Shown one piece after another: positions 63,828 to 64,000 of a stretch of DNA of 64,000 nt. Source of the DNA: Brevibacterium iodinum ATCC 49514 (GTDB lineage Bacteria > Actinomycetota > Actinomycetes > Actinomycetales > Brevibacteriaceae). How positions within the stretch are numbered: position 1 is the stretch's first letter; the number at the start of each line of letters is the position of its first letter. A model generated the notes under the pieces. It was not told where the DNA came from. It did no database searches and worked only from the letters and a program-made list of their open reading frames with translations. The stretch is from assembly GCF_900169265.1 (NCBI RefSeq), contig NZ_FXYX01000005.1, positions 91,519 through 155,518 of the forward strand, in the 5' to 3' direction. Position numbers and translations under genes: made by a program.

Positions 63828-64000
63828 GCTCACCATCCTTGGCGGTCTTGCTTCGATATTCCATCGGGGCAACGCCGCCAAGTCGTGACGAGATCCGTTC
63901 GTAGTTATACCAATGAATGTACTCATCGATCGCGGCCTTGAGGTCCTCGACCGTGTCGAATTTCTGCAGATAGAACATCTCGGACTTCAACTGCCCGAAG
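63808..64000 (-). CDS. IS3-family transposase OrfB, C-terminal fragment
   Basis: The frame is open to the window edge and encodes ...FGQLKSEMFYLQKFDTVEDL followed by KAAIDEYIHWYNYERISSRLGGVAPMEYR and a short tail ending IYELC. FGxLKSE and YIxWYNxxRxxxxLGxxxPxEYR are the end of the IS3-type integrase core; the last catalytic Glu of DDE lies just before, near or beyond the edge. Partial because of the window, not clearly broken. Confidence 0.9.

Overview
The window is about 64 kb of high-GC actinobacterial chromosome, mostly housekeeping genes. Several gene orders are typical of Actinomycetota: pncB/clpS-DUF2017-(Rv1339-like)-rph-rdgB, perM(DUF6350)-purN-purH-DUF3017, eno-ftsB-DUF501-ppx, helicase-DUF3039, and glmU-prs-rplY-pth. 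Protein style and gene content look most like a Brevibacterium or a close Micrococcales relative. That assignment is an inference from style; no marker gene in the window settles it.

Layout. 1-9.5 kb: the N-terminal part of the RNA helicase hrpA (cut by the window edge), an atypical Nramp-family transporter, two DUF202 membrane proteins, an AEC transporter, a TIGR01906/DUF1461 membrane protein, polyphosphate kinase 2 and an MFS transporter. 9.6-14.3 kb: an unusual tRNA-Leu(UAA), then the biotin operon bioB-bioA-bioF-bioD with a BioQ-like operator over its promoter. 14.3-20.7 kb: a HxlR/NAD(P)-binding-protein divergent pair, ndh with a Rex-like operator, then ftsB-DUF501-ppx-subtilase. 20.7-22.7 kb: an interruption between ftsB and eno carrying an oppositely oriented AbiEi-like/DUF559-like gene and long non-coding flanks. 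22.7-31.8 kb: eno, a phosphatase, mazG, a CsbD protein, mfd, an arylsulfotransferase-like lipoprotein and a rhomboid protease. 31.9-37.2 kb: pth, rplY, an alpha/beta hydrolase, prs, glmU and tRNA-Gln. 37.2-45.4 kb: pcrA, a small antitoxin-like protein, DUF3017, purH, purN and perM. 45.4-54.1 kb: a Pro/Gln-rich anchored protein, then a five-gene peptide-uptake ABC/amidase operon. 54.2-58.7 kb: rdgB, rph, a cAMP-phosphodiesterase-like MBL protein, DUF2017, clpS and pncB. 58.8-64 kb: a DEAH-type helicase with DUF3039, a flavin reductase, gdhA, a GNAT acetyltransferase and the end of an IS3-family element.

Functionally the region combines biotin, purine, PRPP, NAD and UDP-GlcNAc synthesis, polyphosphate turnover, nucleotide-pool cleaning (MazG, RdgB), DNA repair (Mfd, PcrA), peptide uptake and nitrogen assimilation. 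Many genes have a TANNNT-like -10 hexamer exactly 6-7 nt before the start codon, which implies frequent leaderless transcription. I used this together with Shine-Dalgarno sequences to choose starts.

The most notable non-gene features are: a palindromic repeat unit (37.6 kb) whose second copy (63.7 kb) is interrupted near its centre by the IS3-family element; an over-represented CCGAGGCGG motif that also lies in protein linkers and terminator stems; a class I-shaped tRNA with a UAA anticodon; and the predicted BioQ and Rex operators. I see no CRISPR array, prophage or large biosynthetic cluster, and no clear new multi-gene system.
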